DNA of 64,000 bases from Prevotella aff. ruminicola Tc2-24 (GTDB lineage: Bacteria; Bacteroidota; Bacteroidia; Bacteroidales; Bacteroidaceae), in assembly GCF_900110895.1 (NCBI RefSeq), contig NZ_FOIQ01000001.1, positions 1 through 64,000 of the forward strand, read 5' to 3'. The notes beneath the pieces are model-generated. The model made no database searches, was not told where the DNA came from, and saw only the letters and a list, made by a program, of their open reading frames with translations. The position numbers and the translations under genes are program-made. Below are positions 53,830-63,462 of this stretch, one piece after another. The stretch's first letter is position 1, and each line of letters begins with the position of its first letter.

Positions 53830-53868
53830 CAAAGATACAAATATAGTACAAAAAAACAAAGAAACAAA
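53830..53868 (-). promoter_or_regulatory. serS distal, duplicated promoter
   Basis: On the minus strand, TTTG (53857-53860), 19 bases and TATCTTTG (53830-53837) repeat the layout of the proximal promoter. A second overlapping TATATTTG (53838-53845) has a TTTG (53865-53868) 19 bases upstream. Both promoters share a 12-base AAACAAAGAAAC segment (53771-53782 and 53855-53866), so they look like a duplication. Confidence 0.6.
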
Positions 53869-53874
53869 TAAACA

Positions 53875-53925
53875 AATAAAAAAAAGGCAGAAATCCCAAA
53901 TCTCTTATGAGAAATGGGATTTCTG
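53875..53925 (-). terminator. Terminator of the bL21-bL27 operon
   Basis: A long stem with two mismatches (CAGAAATCCCAAATCTC at 53888-53904 with 53909-53925) is followed on the minus strand by GCC and a run of T. It lies 33 bases after the rpmA stop. Confidence 0.85.
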
Positions 53926-53958
53926 TTGTTTGTTTGGAATAAGTGTTATTTGTTGGTC

Positions 53959-54222
53959 TTAAGCCTCTGCGTTTGGAATAACAGAGACAACGCTCTTATC
54001 GCGCTTTCCCTTGTGGAACTCAACAGTTCCATCAACGAGAGCGTAAAGCGTATCGTCCTTACCAATAGCTACGTTGTTACCGGGGTTGTGCTTGGTACCG
54101 CGCTGGCGAACAATGATGTTGCCTGCGAGACACTGCTGACCACCGAAGATCTTGATGCCAAGTCGCTGAGCTGCTGACTCACGGCCGTTCTTAGAACTAC
54201 CTACACCTTTTTTATGTGCCAT
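53959..54222 (-). CDS. rpmA: 50S ribosomal protein bL27
   Basis: The product is 87 aa. The N-terminal [16 protein letters not shown] is the bL27 tail that reaches the peptidyl-transferase centre, followed by LGIKIFGGQ and [10 protein letters not shown]. Length normal, no N-terminal cleavage extension of the Firmicutes type. It is 19 bases downstream of rplU, the usual order. Confidence 0.98.
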   Translation of the reverse strand: MAHKKGVGSSKNGRESAAQRLGIKIFGGQQCLAGNIIVRQRGTKHNPGNNVAIGKDDTLYALVDGTVEFHKGKRDKSVVSVIPNAEA

Positions 54223-54241
54223 TTCTTGTTCCTCCTACGTT

Positions 54242-54559
54242 TTAAGCGATTACTGACTTGATTTCTACCTCAGTGAACTGCTCACGGTGACCATTGCGCT
54301 TGCGAGAGTCCTTGCGGCGCTTCATCTTGAACACGATGACCTTGTCGCCCTTTACCAGTGGGTTCACTACTTCACATACTACTTTTGCACCCTCTACGGT
54401 CGGTGCACCTACCTTCACTGCGCCGTCAGCATCTACGAGCAGTACCTTGTCAAATTCAACAGTCTTACCGGCCTCGGCATCCTTGATGTGGTGCACGAAG
54501 AGCTTCTTACCCTGCTCTGCCTTAAACTGCTGACCCTGAATTTCTACAATTGCGTACAT
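54242..54559 (-). CDS. rplU: 50S ribosomal protein bL21
   Basis: The product is 105 aa, beginning [17 protein letters not shown] and containing [20 protein letters not shown], the conserved 23S-binding segment. The longer frame to 54658 is rejected because its extra N-terminus matches a structured leader and a -7 box instead. It is followed by rpmA. Confidence 0.98.
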   Translation of the reverse strand: MYAIVEIQGQQFKAEQGKKLFVHHIKDAEAGKTVEFDKVLLVDADGAVKVGAPTVEGAKVVCEVVNPLVKGDKVIVFKMKRRKDSRKRNGHREQFTEVEIKSVIA

Positions 54560-54578
54560 TATATTATTATTGTATTTA

Positions 54579-54641
54579 GGGGTTTTCTCCGCGAGGCGGC
54601 ACACGTCCGTGCACACTTGTCTGAGCCCCAACGGGATAAAT
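54579..54641 (-). promoter_or_regulatory. Structured leader of the rplU mRNA
   Basis: In the RNA, GGGG (from 54629-54626) can pair with CCCC (54582-54579), enclosing a CCGC-CTC-GCGG hairpin and a GTGTGCACGGACGTGTGC stem. Ribosomal-protein leaders often bind their own product to stop translation. Whether bL21 binds this one is inference. Confidence 0.45.
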
Positions 54642-54647
54642 CGGGCG

Positions 54648-54655
54648 CAAAGGTA
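54648..54655 (-). promoter_or_regulatory. -7 box of rplU-rpmA
   Basis: On the minus strand the bases read TACCTTTG, matching TAnnTTTG, giving a leader of about 80 bases. No clear -33 match. Confidence 0.6.
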
Positions 54656-54735
54656 CAACTTTTAATTGAGAGTAGAGAGCCGAGGATTGGGATTTGTAGT
54701 TCCTTTTAGGAAAGTTTAACATATTAGTAGGCGGA

Positions 54736-54826
54736 CAAAAAATAAAGCGACGACTTTCGCAAGTGATCGCTCCATATCTTCAATAGGTATTAGTTTTCTA
54801 AGGTAAAAAGATTGTTTTCAGGATAA
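54736..54826 (-). ncRNA. Candidate small RNA (about 90 nt) or rplU attenuator
   Basis: A full-consensus promoter (54833-54863) predicts a start near 54826 on the minus strand. About 55 bases later a hairpin (AGCGA/TCGCT at 54746-54750 and 54767-54771, with an inner ACTT-GCGA-AAGT stem) is followed by a T-run (54735-54745). Promoter plus terminator with no good ORF between suggests a short transcript. It could instead be a prematurely terminated rplU leader. Confidence 0.5.
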
Positions 54827-54832
54827 CAGTTG

Positions 54833-54863
54833 CAAAGGTAAGGTTTTTTTTGATACCGCCAAA
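54833..54863 (-). promoter_or_regulatory. Promoter of the candidate small RNA
   Basis: On the minus strand, TTTG (54860-54863), 19 bases and TACCTTTG (54833-54840) match the consensus at all conserved positions. Confidence 0.7.
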
Positions 54864-55026
54864 ATTTTTCCTTATTTTTTTTAAACAAAAATAATTGTGT
54901 GGGTACACACATACATAAATATCCATAAATTAACAATTTAGTGTGCGCAAACGATTGATTTTTATGGATAAACGACTTTTGTGTTTTATAATATTAATAA
55001 ATGAATGTTATCAAGTCTCTATCTTT

Positions 55027-56757
55027 CTATTTCTGCAATTTCTTCAACCGCCTTTTGGCATCACCTGCATCGGGATAGAGTTCCAGTGCCTTCTGATAGT
55101 TGCGGATGGCGGCATCGGTCATATGCTCATGCTCACATTCCCGTCCGAGGATGGTGTATTCGGCCGCCAGACGTTTCAGTTGTTCGTTCTTCGTGTGTAT
55201 CTGATCTTTCAGTTGGGTGAGCTCCGTCTTCTGACGATTGATGATCTCCAGTTTTCGACGGATGAAGCGTTTGATATGTGGCTTTTCAATATCGTAACGA
55301 CTATGGATGGCCTTGTAAAAATGGTCTAAGAAGCCACCGAAGTCACCTTGGTCAAAGGCGACGATGGCATCGTGATATTCTCGATCGGCCTTCCCTTCCT
55401 GCATGGCCTGTTCTATCAGTCGCTGGTCGTTATAGTGGTTGGCAAACTGCACCACCTCGGTTCTGACAAAGATGTCTGATTGACGTAATGGTGCCTTGAG
55501 GGTGATGCCGTCGAGTGAGGTACAGCGTGAGAGGGCGACATAGGTCTGACCGCCTGCGAAGGCACCACCTCCTCCAAAGTCGATGCATACCTGATTGAAT
55601 GTCAGTCCCTGACTCTTATGGACGGTGATGGCCCATGCCAGACGGATGGGAAACTGGGTATATGTGCCCATTAGCTCCTCCTCGATCTTCTGCTCCTTCT
55701 CGTTGAAGGTATAACGCATGTTCTCCCATATCTCACGTTCCACGTCGTGCTCCACGCCCTCTTCATTGATGATGCCAATAATACCTTCTTCCTCGTCGAT
55801 ATAATCGATGATACCAAGACTACCGTTTACCCAACGCTTGTCCTTATCGTTCTTGATAAAGATCACCTGTGCACCGGGCTTGAGTTGTAGTTCCATTGGG
55901 GTGGGGAGCGATGTCTCAGGAAAATCACCCTTGATGGTACCGTAGAAGATGGAGGAATCACCGTCGAGGGCGGCGAGATGCTGCTCGTTGGTATAGTCGA
56001 CGATATCACGTCGCGTGGCGATGGTGATAAGGAAACCGCCCTCACTCCCTTCCCCTGGGGAGGGACTGGGGGTAGGGCTAACCCTTGTGTTAAGCGCATG
56101 AAGGTCGGCGGCGGTGGCGGTATTCGTGCGGATGCGGTCGAGAATAGCAATAAATGCATCGTCGCTCTGACGGTATACTTTGCGTAGTTCTATCGAGACG
56201 ATAGGCATCTGCTGCCATACCTTGGCATTAAAGAAATATGCACTGGGATAGAAAGGCTGGAGTAGTTGTCGGTCTTCATCTTTCACAACTGGCTCCAACT
56301 GGTAAATGTCACCCACGAGCAGGAGCTGTTTGCCACCGAACGGTTCGGGATTGCGTGTGTATATGCGTAGTACCTTGTCTATAAAATCAATAATGTCCGC
56401 GCGTACCATACTGATCTCATCGATGATGATGAGTTCCACCTCACGGATGAGCTTCCGTTGTGCCCCCGTGTATTTCAAGGTCTCCTTGATATGGCGGTAA
56501 CTGAAGCGGGAGTCGTTGGGTAGGAGCGGATGAAAGGGAAGACGGAAGAAACTGTGGAGTGTGGTGCCGCCAGCATTGATGGCAGCAATACCTGTCGGCG
56601 CCAGGATCACGTGTTTCTTCTTGGTGTTAGCCGCGACATAACGTAGGAACGTAGATTTACCCGTCCCTGCCTTTCCGGTTAGAAAGAGCGAGCGACGGGT
56701 ATAGTTAATAATCTGTAGGGCATCTTGCCATTCCTTGTTGTCGAGGTCAAGCTCCAT
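55027..56757 (-). CDS. PIF1/RecD2-like helicase
   Basis: The product is 576 aa. Walker A GKAGTGKST is at ~28-36, IIIDEISMVRADI (motif II) near 111-123, VGDIYQLEPV near 148-157, the UvrD-like C-terminal WAITVHKSQGLTF and YVALSRCTSL near 420-460. The C-terminal ~110 residues form a coiled coil followed by a TPR-like segment (AAIRNYQKALELYPDAGDAK). Residues ~227-241 (SPTPSPSPGEG region) are encoded by a palindromic repeat and look inserted. Start at 56757 avoids overlap with the PBP gene, whose stop is 4 bases upstream. Confidence 0.88.
   Translation of the reverse strand: MELDLDNKEWQDALQIINYTRRSLFLTGKAGTGKSTFLRYVAANTKKKHVILAPTGIAAINAGGTTLHSFFRLPFHPLLPNDSRFSYRHIKETLKYTGAQRKLIREVELIIIDEISMVRADIIDFIDKVLRIYTRNPEPFGGKQLLLVGDIYQLEPVVKDEDRQLLQPFYPSAYFFNAKVWQQMPIVSIELRKVYRQSDDAFIAILDRIRTNTATAADLHALNTRVSPTPSPSPGEGSEGGFLITIATRRDIVDYTNEQHLAALDGDSSIFYGTIKGDFPETSLPTPMELQLKPGAQVIFIKNDKDKRWVNGSLGIIDYIDEEEGIIGIINEEGVEHDVEREIWENMRYTFNEKEQKIEEELMGTYTQFPIRLAWAITVHKSQGLTFNQVCIDFGGGGAFAGGQTYVALSRCTSLDGITLKAPLRQSDIFVRTEVVQFANHYNDQRLIEQAMQEGKADREYHDAIVAFDQGDFGGFLDHFYKAIHSRYDIEKPHIKRFIRRKLEIINRQKTELTQLKDQIHTKNEQLKRLAAEYTILGRECEHEHMTDAAIRNYQKALELYPDAGDAKRRLKKLQK
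56041..56082. repeat. Palindromic repeat translated within the PIF1-like helicase gene
   Basis: CTCCCTTCCCC (56045-56055) nearly pairs with GGGGAGGGA (56057-56065), followed by a G-rich stretch. In frame it gives the Pro/Ser/Gly-rich segment PTPSPSPGEG, a composition known from palindromic repeats translated inside bacterial proteins. Confidence 0.7.
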
Positions 56758-56761
56758 ACAC

Positions 56762-59269
56762 CTAAATATGTTTCTTTTCTTCTGTGGCCTCATTGTTCTG
56801 CTGAGGAGCAGGTGTGTTGTCGACCTCGTCGGGCTCTGGTGTCTTGACCGGACGCTGCAGCGGATTGCCGAAATCGTCGAGCAGAATGTCCTCACCATCC
56901 CTCATGTCGAGGGCCAGGGTGTCCACACCGATAGAATCGGAATCGGCCGGGGCCTTGAAGTAACCACCGCAACTGTACATGTCGGGTGTCAGACTGGCAT
57001 CCTTAGGTGCTGCGAACTTACCGTGGTAACGCTTGAAGGCAGGATCATCGAGCACCGACTGTAGGAAGTAGCCGCAGATCGGTAGAGCCGTCCGGTTTCC
57101 TTGTCCTAACTGTCCTGTACGGAAATGAATACTACGGTATTCACCGCCTACCCACGCACCGACCACCAACTTTGGACTGACACCGACGAACCAGGCGTCG
57201 GAGTGGTTGTTGGATGTTCCGGTCTTACCGCCGAAGTCCGTGTCACTGGCATGGCGGCCCACAAATCCCATCAGACGCGAACTGGTGCCGCTCATACCAC
57301 CAGCCAATAACTGTTGTACGAGATACGCACTCCGGTAGGGGATGGCCTGTTTTTGTTCAGTGGGCGCTGTATAGATCTCCTTGCCGTCGCGGTCGAGGAT
57401 ACGTATCACAAGGACAGGGTCGTGGGCCTTTCCGTCGTTCATCGGTGTGCAGTACGCATTTACCAGCTCCAGAAGGTTGACGTCGCTCGATCCTAAGGCG
57501 AGCGAAGGAGTGGCGTTCAGCTCACTCTTGATACCCATGTCGTGTGCAGTCTTGACGATGTGCTCGATACCACATTCCTGTCCCAGACGGACGGCCACGG
57601 AGTTGATACTCATGGCGAAGGCTTGTTTCAGGGTGATGTCAGCCCCAGAGAAACGACCGTCAGCATTAGTGGGTGCCCATGTCACCTCCTGACCGTGATC
57701 CATCACCTTCATGGAGAAATACTCGTCCTTGCGGGTATCACAAGGCGTTAGTCCCTGGTTCATGGCCTCGGCATAGACGAAGAGCTTGAACGTAGAGCCT
57801 GGCTGTCTCATGGCTGTCACCTTGTCGTATTTCCACGAGTTGAAGTCGATGTCGCCTACCCAGGCCTTCACATGACCTGTCTCTGGTTCCATAGCCACGA
57901 AACCGCAGTGCATGAAGCGGACCATATAACGGATGGAGTCCATCGTCGACAACTGCTTCTCAACCAGTCCCTTCTCATAGTCGAACACCTTCACAGGGTG
58001 CGGCAGGTTCAGGTAGTGGCTGATGGAGTCCTCATTGCCGTCGTATTTCTTCGACAGGTATTTGTATACTGGCTGGCGCTTGGCGATATCCTCAATGAAA
58101 TGTGCTATTTCCACATGCCGTTCATCCTGCCAGGGGTTGGCGCTACCCCAGTGACTGTTGAAGGTCTTCTGTACCTGCGACATCTGTTTGGTGGCTGCCG
58201 CCTCGGCATATTTCTGCATGCGGGTATCGAGGGTCGTGTAGATCTTCAGGCCGTCGGTATAGAGGTCGTAGCCGTTGTCCTTACACCACTCCTTCAGACT
58301 GTTGGCAACAGCCTCGCGGAAATAGTTGGCCTGTCCGTCGTAGGCTGTTTCCACACTGTAGTCGAGTTTGATGTCCAACTGCTTCAGCGAGTCGCACTCA
58401 GCCTCCGTCAGATCGCCGTGCTGTCTCATCAGATCCAGTACGATATTACGACGCTTCAAGGAGTTCTCCGGATTGATCAGCGGATTATAATAGGTGGTAG
58501 CCTTCAGCATACCCACGAGTATGGCAGCATTCTCGGTTGTCAGCTCCTTGGGCGAACAGCCGAAGTATGTCTTACAAGCTGTCTTGATGCCAAAGGCATT
58601 GGAACCGAAATCCACGGTATTGGCATACTGCGTGAGAATCTCCTCCTTCGTGAAGAAGAACTCCAGCTTATAGGCCGTGATCCATTCCTTGCTCTTCATG
58701 ATGAGCATCTTCAGACCGGGGATATAGCCCAACAGGCCGGTGGAATACTCTGAACGCGTACGGAATAGGTTCTTGGCCAACTGTTGGGTGATCGTCGAGG
58801 CACCACGGGCATCGTGGTGGAGGACATACTCTTTCAGTACAGCAGCAAAGGCGGTGTAGTCGATGCCGTGGTGATGGAAGAAACGCTCGTCTTCTGTGTC
58901 GACCAAGGCTTTCCAGAATACCGGGTTCACCTCGTCGAACTTCACAGGGGTACGGTTCTCACTGAAGAATTTACCGATCATCACGTTATCGGCACTGTAA
59001 ATTTCTGATGCCTGACTGGGACGTTTGTGCTTGATGGTTGACATGGATGGCGACTTACCGAAAAGCCATAGGAAGTTGATGTCTACGGCACCCAGATAGA
59101 GGAAGAACGCCACGATCAGCGAAACGATGACCGTCAGGGTCTTGAGATACCAAGGTTTCCCCCGATAGAGTTGCTTGTACCATGTCCAGAAATCTTTCAC
59201 TTTCTGTATAGTCTTCTGTATGATACGTTTTGTCCAAGCGTACATGTCGTTTCCTGATACGTTAACCAT
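56762..59269 (-). CDS. Penicillin-binding protein 1A (transglycosylase/transpeptidase)
   Basis: The product is 835 aa. An N-terminal membrane helix ([20 protein letters not shown]) anchors it. The GT51 glycosyltransferase part has [13 protein letters not shown] and [14 protein letters not shown]. The transpeptidase part has [12 protein letters not shown] (SxxK Ser), a middle SxN (SINSV) and KTGTSNN. It builds and cross-links peptidoglycan in the periplasm. Its first 8 bases overlap the end of miaA. Confidence 0.95.
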   Translation of the reverse strand: MVNVSGNDMYAWTKRIIQKTIQKVKDFWTWYKQLYRGKPWYLKTLTVIVSLIVAFFLYLGAVDINFLWLFGKSPSMSTIKHKRPSQASEIYSADNVMIGKFFSENRTPVKFDEVNPVFWKALVDTEDERFFHHHGIDYTAFAAVLKEYVLHHDARGASTITQQLAKNLFRTRSEYSTGLLGYIPGLKMLIMKSKEWITAYKLEFFFTKEEILTQYANTVDFGSNAFGIKTACKTYFGCSPKELTTENAAILVGMLKATTYYNPLINPENSLKRRNIVLDLMRQHGDLTEAECDSLKQLDIKLDYSVETAYDGQANYFREAVANSLKEWCKDNGYDLYTDGLKIYTTLDTRMQKYAEAAATKQMSQVQKTFNSHWGSANPWQDERHVEIAHFIEDIAKRQPVYKYLSKKYDGNEDSISHYLNLPHPVKVFDYEKGLVEKQLSTMDSIRYMVRFMHCGFVAMEPETGHVKAWVGDIDFNSWKYDKVTAMRQPGSTFKLFVYAEAMNQGLTPCDTRKDEYFSMKVMDHGQEVTWAPTNADGRFSGADITLKQAFAMSINSVAVRLGQECGIEHIVKTAHDMGIKSELNATPSLALGSSDVNLLELVNAYCTPMNDGKAHDPVLVIRILDRDGKEIYTAPTEQKQAIPYRSAYLVQQLLAGGMSGTSSRLMGFVGRHASDTDFGGKTGTSNNHSDAWFVGVSPKLVVGAWVGGEYRSIHFRTGQLGQGNRTALPICGYFLQSVLDDPAFKRYHGKFAAPKDASLTPDMYSCGGYFKAPADSDSIGVDTLALDMRDGEDILLDDFGNPLQRPVKTPEPDEVDNTPAPQQNNEATEEKKHI

Positions 59270-60182
59270 AGTTCTGAGATATTAAGTCGATTATTTCTTT
59301 TTCCTGGTCGGGATGAAACCATCTGATACTTTCATCCTTCTTATACCAAGTGAGTTGTTTTCGGGCATAACGGCGGGTATTGCCCTTAATACGTTCCACG
59401 GCTTCCTCCAATGACCATCTCCCGTCGAGATAGTCGAAGAGCTCCTTGTAGCCTACCGTGTTCAGTGCGTTCATTTGTCGCATGGGGTAGAGACGCTTGG
59501 CCTCCTCCAGCAGACCGTCCTGCATCATCTGATCCACACGTTGGTTGATACGGGCGTAGAGCTCTTCGCGCGGTCGGTTCAGACCGATCTTCACGATGCG
59601 GAATGGACGCTCCTTTCTCCTTTCTCCAGCCTCTCGTTTTCTAAACGAGGTATAGGTCTTACCTGTCATCAGACAGATCTCCAGTCCGTGCACCACCCGT
59701 CGTGGGTTCTGACGGTCCACGATGGCGTAGTATTCCGGGTCCAGTGCCTTCAGTTCCTCCAACAAGGGCTCGAGTCCTTCATCAGCCAGACGCTTCTTCA
59801 GCGTCTCCCGTGTCTCATCGTCCACTGTGGGGATATCGTCAATACCGTCGCACACGGCATCGATATACATCATGCTGCCTCCCGTCATCAGAGCAAGGCC
59901 ATGCGTACGGAATTCGTCGTCGAGAATCTCCAACACCTGTTGTTCAAAGAGCGAAGCACTATAATAGTCGTTCAGCGAGAGCGAACCCACAAAGTAGTGG
60001 GGTACAAATTGCTGTTGTTCGTCGGTAGGACTCGCCGTGCCGATCTTCAGTTCCTTGTATATCTGCCTTGAGTCAGCATTGATGATGGGAATGCCAAAGT
60101 ACTGGGCGATGTCGAGACACAAGGTAGTCTTGCCTACAGCCGTCGGCCCTGTGATGACAATCAGCGTCTTAGCGGATGACAC
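59262..60182 (-). CDS. miaA: tRNA dimethylallyltransferase MiaA
   Basis: The product is 306 aa and adds a dimethylallyl group to A37 of tRNAs reading U-starting codons. The P-loop GPTAVGKTT is at ~12-20, with [20 protein letters not shown] and [16 protein letters not shown] further on. It overlaps lpxA by 14 bases and the PBP gene by 8, so the three are translationally coupled. Confidence 0.97.
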   Translation of the reverse strand: MSSAKTLIVITGPTAVGKTTLCLDIAQYFGIPIINADSRQIYKELKIGTASPTDEQQQFVPHYFVGSLSLNDYYSASLFEQQVLEILDDEFRTHGLALMTGGSMMYIDAVCDGIDDIPTVDDETRETLKKRLADEGLEPLLEELKALDPEYYAIVDRQNPRRVVHGLEICLMTGKTYTSFRKREAGERRKERPFRIVKIGLNRPREELYARINQRVDQMMQDGLLEEAKRLYPMRQMNALNTVGYKELFDYLDGRWSLEEAVERIKGNTRRYARKQLTWYKKDESIRWFHPDQEKEIIDLISQNYG

Positions 60183-60942
60183 CTCTCTTGGAACTTTCGA
60201 TAAACGAGCAGATATAATCTACTTCCTTCACGTCGGGGTATTTGGCGCGGGCCTCTGCCACACCTTCCTTCATGATGCCATGGCCATAGATGATGCGGTA
60301 GGTGTCATGGATGGCCTCGATGGTCTCGTTCGAAAATCCTCTGCGGCGCAGACCGACCAGGTTCACACCGGCATAGCGGATAGGCTCCTTACCTGCGATG
60401 ACATAGGGAGGAATATCCTGTGAGGTGCGTGAGCCGCCCTGGAACATGATGTAGCCGCCCACGTGCAGGAACTGGTGGAACAGACAGCAGGCCGAGATGA
60501 TGGCGAAGTCGTCGACGATTACCTCACCGGCAAACTTCGTCGAGTTACCGATGATACAACCGTTGCCGATCACACAGTCGTGACCAATGTGCATGTTCTC
60601 CATCAGCAGGTTACCATTACCCACCACGGTCTTACCCTTTGAGGCTGTACCTCGGCTAATGGTCACATTCTCACGGATGGAGTTGTTGTCACCAATCTCA
60701 CAGGTAGTCTCCTCGCCCTGGAACTTCAGATCCTGGGGCTTGGTGGAGATGCTGGCACCGGGGAAGATCTCGTTGCCGTTGCCGATGCGTGCTCCGAAGT
60801 GGAGCGTCACACCATTGTATAGCTTGTTGTTGTCGCCTATCACTACGTTCTTGTCGATCACGCAGAAAGGACCGATGATATTGTTATCACCGAGCTTAGC
60901 CTCAGGGTCAACAACAGCTAAAGGATGTATCTGATTTGCCAT
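60169..60942 (-). CDS. lpxA: UDP-N-acetylglucosamine acyltransferase LpxA
   Basis: The product is 257 aa with a left-handed beta-helix of hexapeptide repeats ([20 protein letters not shown]) and a C-terminal helical domain. It makes the first acylated precursor of lipid A. It follows lpxC/fabZ by 23 bases. The conserved catalytic His lies in the [10 protein letters not shown] region. Confidence 0.97.
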   Translation of the reverse strand: MANQIHPLAVVDPEAKLGDNNIIGPFCVIDKNVVIGDNNKLYNGVTLHFGARIGNGNEIFPGASISTKPQDLKFQGEETTCEIGDNNSIRENVTISRGTASKGKTVVGNGNLLMENMHIGHDCVIGNGCIIGNSTKFAGEVIVDDFAIISACCLFHQFLHVGGYIMFQGGSRTSQDIPPYVIAGKEPIRYAGVNLVGLRRRGFSNETIEAIHDTYRIIYGHGIMKEGVAEARAKYPDVKEVDYICSFIESSKRGVIR

Positions 60943-60965
60943 ATTCTTACTTTGAACTTTGAGCT

Positions 60966-62348
60966 TTACTTATTCTTTACGATCTGGGCGGTGAAGGTGG
61001 CCTCGCTTACTACGTGGTCGCCCACGAATACGTAGCCCTTCATCGAGGAGATACCGTGACGTACGGGTGCGAGCAACTCCACCTTGAAGATGAGCGTATC
61101 ACCGGGAACCACCTTCTGACGGAACTTCACGTCGTCGATCTTCATGAAGTAGGTCGACCAACGTTCCGGCTCCTCTAGCGTGTTCAGTACGAGCAGTCCT
61201 CCGCATTGTGCCATCGCTTCGATCTGGAGCACACCGGGCATGACGGGCTCCTGTGGGAAGTGTCCCTGGAAGAACGGCTCATTGGCGGTGATATTCTTGA
61301 TACCGACGATAGTGGTGGCGCCGAGCTCGACGACCTTGTCGACCAACTGCATGGGATAACGGTGGGGCAGGAGTTCACGGATGCGGTTCACGTCCATGAC
61401 CGGCTCCTGATTCGGGTCGTAGATAGGCGCCTGGATCTCATGCTTACGAATCTCCTTGCGCATCAGACGAGCGAACTTATTGTTGATGGTGTGACCAGGA
61501 CGGGTGGCCACGATACGTCCCTTGATAGGCTTACCGATCAGGGCCATATCACCGATGATGTCGAGCAGTTTATGACGGGTGCACTCGTTCTCCCACTGCA
61601 GGGGCTTGTGCTGGATATATCCCAGGTCGGTGGCGTCGCGATGCTCCACATGCAACATGTCTGCCAGCATATCGAGGCGCTCCTGTGTGGTCTGGCGCTC
61701 ATAGATGACGATGGCATTGTCCAAGTCGCCACCCTTGATGAGGTTGGCCTGAAGCAGTGGCTCGATGTCACGTACAAAGACGAATGTGCGGGCACTGGCA
61801 ATCTCCTTGTCGTAGTCGTAAGGGTTGTCGAGAGTCGCAAACTGACTGTTGATGAACTTCGACTCGAAGGAGCACATCGCTGTGATGGTGAACGCGTCAT
61901 CTGGGAGAATGGTGATGCACGAACCGGTCTTGTCGTCCTTCACCTCAATCTTCTTTCGGATGATATAGTAGTCCTTCGGTGCGTTCTGTTCCTCAATGCC
62001 CACCTCCCGAATCTTATCCACATACTGGATGGCAGAACCGTCGAGGATCGGGAACTCCGGTCCGTTCACTTGGATCATGCAGTTGTCGATGCCGAGGGCA
62101 TAGAGTGCCGAGAGACCGTGCTCTACCGTTGACACACGGGCCTCGCCTTTGCCGAGCACCGTACCACGTTGTGTGTCCACCACATTCTCTGCGATGGCAT
62201 CAATCACCGGCTCACCTTCCAGGTCGATACGCTGTATCTTGTATCCTGTGTTCTCGGGTGCCGGATTGAATGTTACTGTCAGGTTCAACCCCGTGTGCAG
62301 TCCTTTTCCGAACAGTGAAAAGCTGCCTTTCAGTGTTTTCTGCTTCAT
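60966..62348 (-). CDS. lpxC: Bifunctional LpxC-FabZ
   Basis: The product is 460 aa. Residues 1-~300 are the zinc deacetylase LpxC (VEHGLSALYALGIDNC, the zinc His in the family; KLLDIIGDMALIG). Residues ~315-460 are FabZ, the 3-hydroxyacyl-ACP dehydratase (LLPHRYPMQLVD with the catalytic His, then FQGHFPQEPVMPGVLQIEAM). Fusing lipid A commitment to fatty-acid supply is a Bacteroidota trait. It lies between lpxD (19 bases) and lpxA. Confidence 0.97.
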   Translation of the reverse strand: MKQKTLKGSFSLFGKGLHTGLNLTVTFNPAPENTGYKIQRIDLEGEPVIDAIAENVVDTQRGTVLGKGEARVSTVEHGLSALYALGIDNCMIQVNGPEFPILDGSAIQYVDKIREVGIEEQNAPKDYYIIRKKIEVKDDKTGSCITILPDDAFTITAMCSFESKFINSQFATLDNPYDYDKEIASARTFVFVRDIEPLLQANLIKGGDLDNAIVIYERQTTQERLDMLADMLHVEHRDATDLGYIQHKPLQWENECTRHKLLDIIGDMALIGKPIKGRIVATRPGHTINNKFARLMRKEIRKHEIQAPIYDPNQEPVMDVNRIRELLPHRYPMQLVDKVVELGATTIVGIKNITANEPFFQGHFPQEPVMPGVLQIEAMAQCGGLLVLNTLEEPERWSTYFMKIDDVKFRQKVVPGDTLIFKVELLAPVRHGISSMKGYVFVGDHVVSEATFTAQIVKNK

Positions 62349-62367
62349 ATCTTCAAATTTTCAGTCT

Positions 62368-63417
62368 TCATAATTCTGCGCCCATCTTTTCCTTGATAGC
62401 GTCGATCTCCTTCTGTAGGGCAGCAATCTGCTTGTACATATCGGGCAGTTTCGCGTCGATGGCTCTCGCCTTGAAGAAGAGCTTCGGGTCAACGGCCGGC
62501 GAACCGATCAGGGCCTCACCGTTACCCTTGGTGTTCTTGATGACACCGCTCTGGGCACCAACGAAAGTCTTATCGGCAATCTGGATATGACCGGAGAAAC
62601 CGGCCTGTCCGCCAACCATGCACCAGGCACCGATCTTCGTGGAACCAGCCATACCCACCTGAGCCGACATCACCGTGTTCTCGCCGACCTCACAGTTGTG
62701 GGCCACCTGAATCAGATTATCCAACTTCACACCCTTACGGATGATGGTCTGTCCCATCGTCGAACGGTCTATACAGGTGTTGGCGCCAATCTCCACATTG
62801 TCCTCGATCACCACGATACCAATCTGTGGAATCTTCTCGTAGCCCTCTGTATTCGGTGCAAAGCCGAAGCCGTCAGCTCCGATCACACTACCGGCATGGA
62901 TGGTGACGTTGTTCCCAATCTTACAACCCTGATAAACGGTGATGTTAGGGTAGAGGAGACAACCGGCACCGATAGCCACCCCGTCGCCGATGACGGTATG
63001 GGGATAGATCTGTGTGCCGTCGCCGATGGTGGCTCCGTCGCCGATGACGGCGAAAGCACCGATATAGACATCCTTACCGATGGTGGCCTTAGACGATACG
63101 CTGGCTGTCGGGTCGATGCCAGTCTTCTTAGGCTTCATCGACTCATAGAGCTGTAGCAACTTGGCCACGCTCTCATAGGCGTTCTTCACACGGATGAGCG
63201 TAGCGCTGACGGGTTTCTCCAACTCAACATCCTCATTGACAAGGACGATGCTTGATAGGGTCTCGTAGATGTAGTGGGTATATTTGGGATTCGATAAGAA
63301 GGAAATGGCTCCCGGCACTCCCTCCTCAATCTTGGCAAAGGTGTGCACGGCGGCATTCTCGTCGCCTTCCACTCTGCCTTGTATGAATTCGGCAATTTGC
63401 TTGGCTGTAAACTCCAT
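62368..63417 (-). CDS. lpxD: UDP-3-O-acylglucosamine N-acyltransferase LpxD
   Basis: The product is 349 aa. An N-terminal uridine-binding domain is followed by many hexapeptide repeats ([20 protein letters not shown]) and a helical tail. It carries out the third lipid A acylation. It leads the lpxD-lpxC/fabZ-lpxA-miaA-PBP-helicase series, with a -7 box 31 bases upstream. Confidence 0.97.
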   Translation of the reverse strand: MEFTAKQIAEFIQGRVEGDENAAVHTFAKIEEGVPGAISFLSNPKYTHYIYETLSSIVLVNEDVELEKPVSATLIRVKNAYESVAKLLQLYESMKPKKTGIDPTASVSSKATIGKDVYIGAFAVIGDGATIGDGTQIYPHTVIGDGVAIGAGCLLYPNITVYQGCKIGNNVTIHAGSVIGADGFGFAPNTEGYEKIPQIGIVVIEDNVEIGANTCIDRSTMGQTIIRKGVKLDNLIQVAHNCEVGENTVMSAQVGMAGSTKIGAWCMVGGQAGFSGHIQIADKTFVGAQSGVIKNTKGNGEALIGSPAVDPKLFFKARAIDAKLPDMYKQIAALQKEIDAIKEKMGAEL

Positions 63418-63447
63418 AATTTTTAAGTATGTTCTTAATTAATTGTG

Positions 63448-63455
63448 CAAAGATA
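63448..63455 (-). promoter_or_regulatory. -7 box of the lpx operon
   Basis: On the minus strand the bases read TATCTTTG, matching TAnnTTTG, 31 bases before the lpxD start at 63417. A second TATCTTTG is at 63482-63489, inside the end of the upstream gene. Confidence 0.55.
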
Positions 63456-63462
63456 GCAAAAA

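Larger units (their letters stand above)
54560..55026. other. Intergenic region upstream of rplU, 467 bases
   Basis: From the rplU side this stretch holds the folded rplU leader (54579-54641), the rplU -7 box (54648-54655), a candidate small RNA (54736-54826) with its promoter (54833-54863), and then an AT-rich part (54864-55026) in which I see nothing specific. Confidence 0.65.

Noticed and set aside
54723..54773. Short frame of 19 codons on the minus strand (MERSLAKVVALFF...)
   Set aside because: It overlaps the terminator hairpin of the candidate small RNA, so its reading is more likely a by-product of the RNA structure.
60951..60968. AAGCTCA/AGTTCA motifs (on the minus strand) between lpxC/fabZ and lpxA, like the glycogen synthase heptamer
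   Set aside because: Only about two units with one missing base, too short to call a repeat of the same family.
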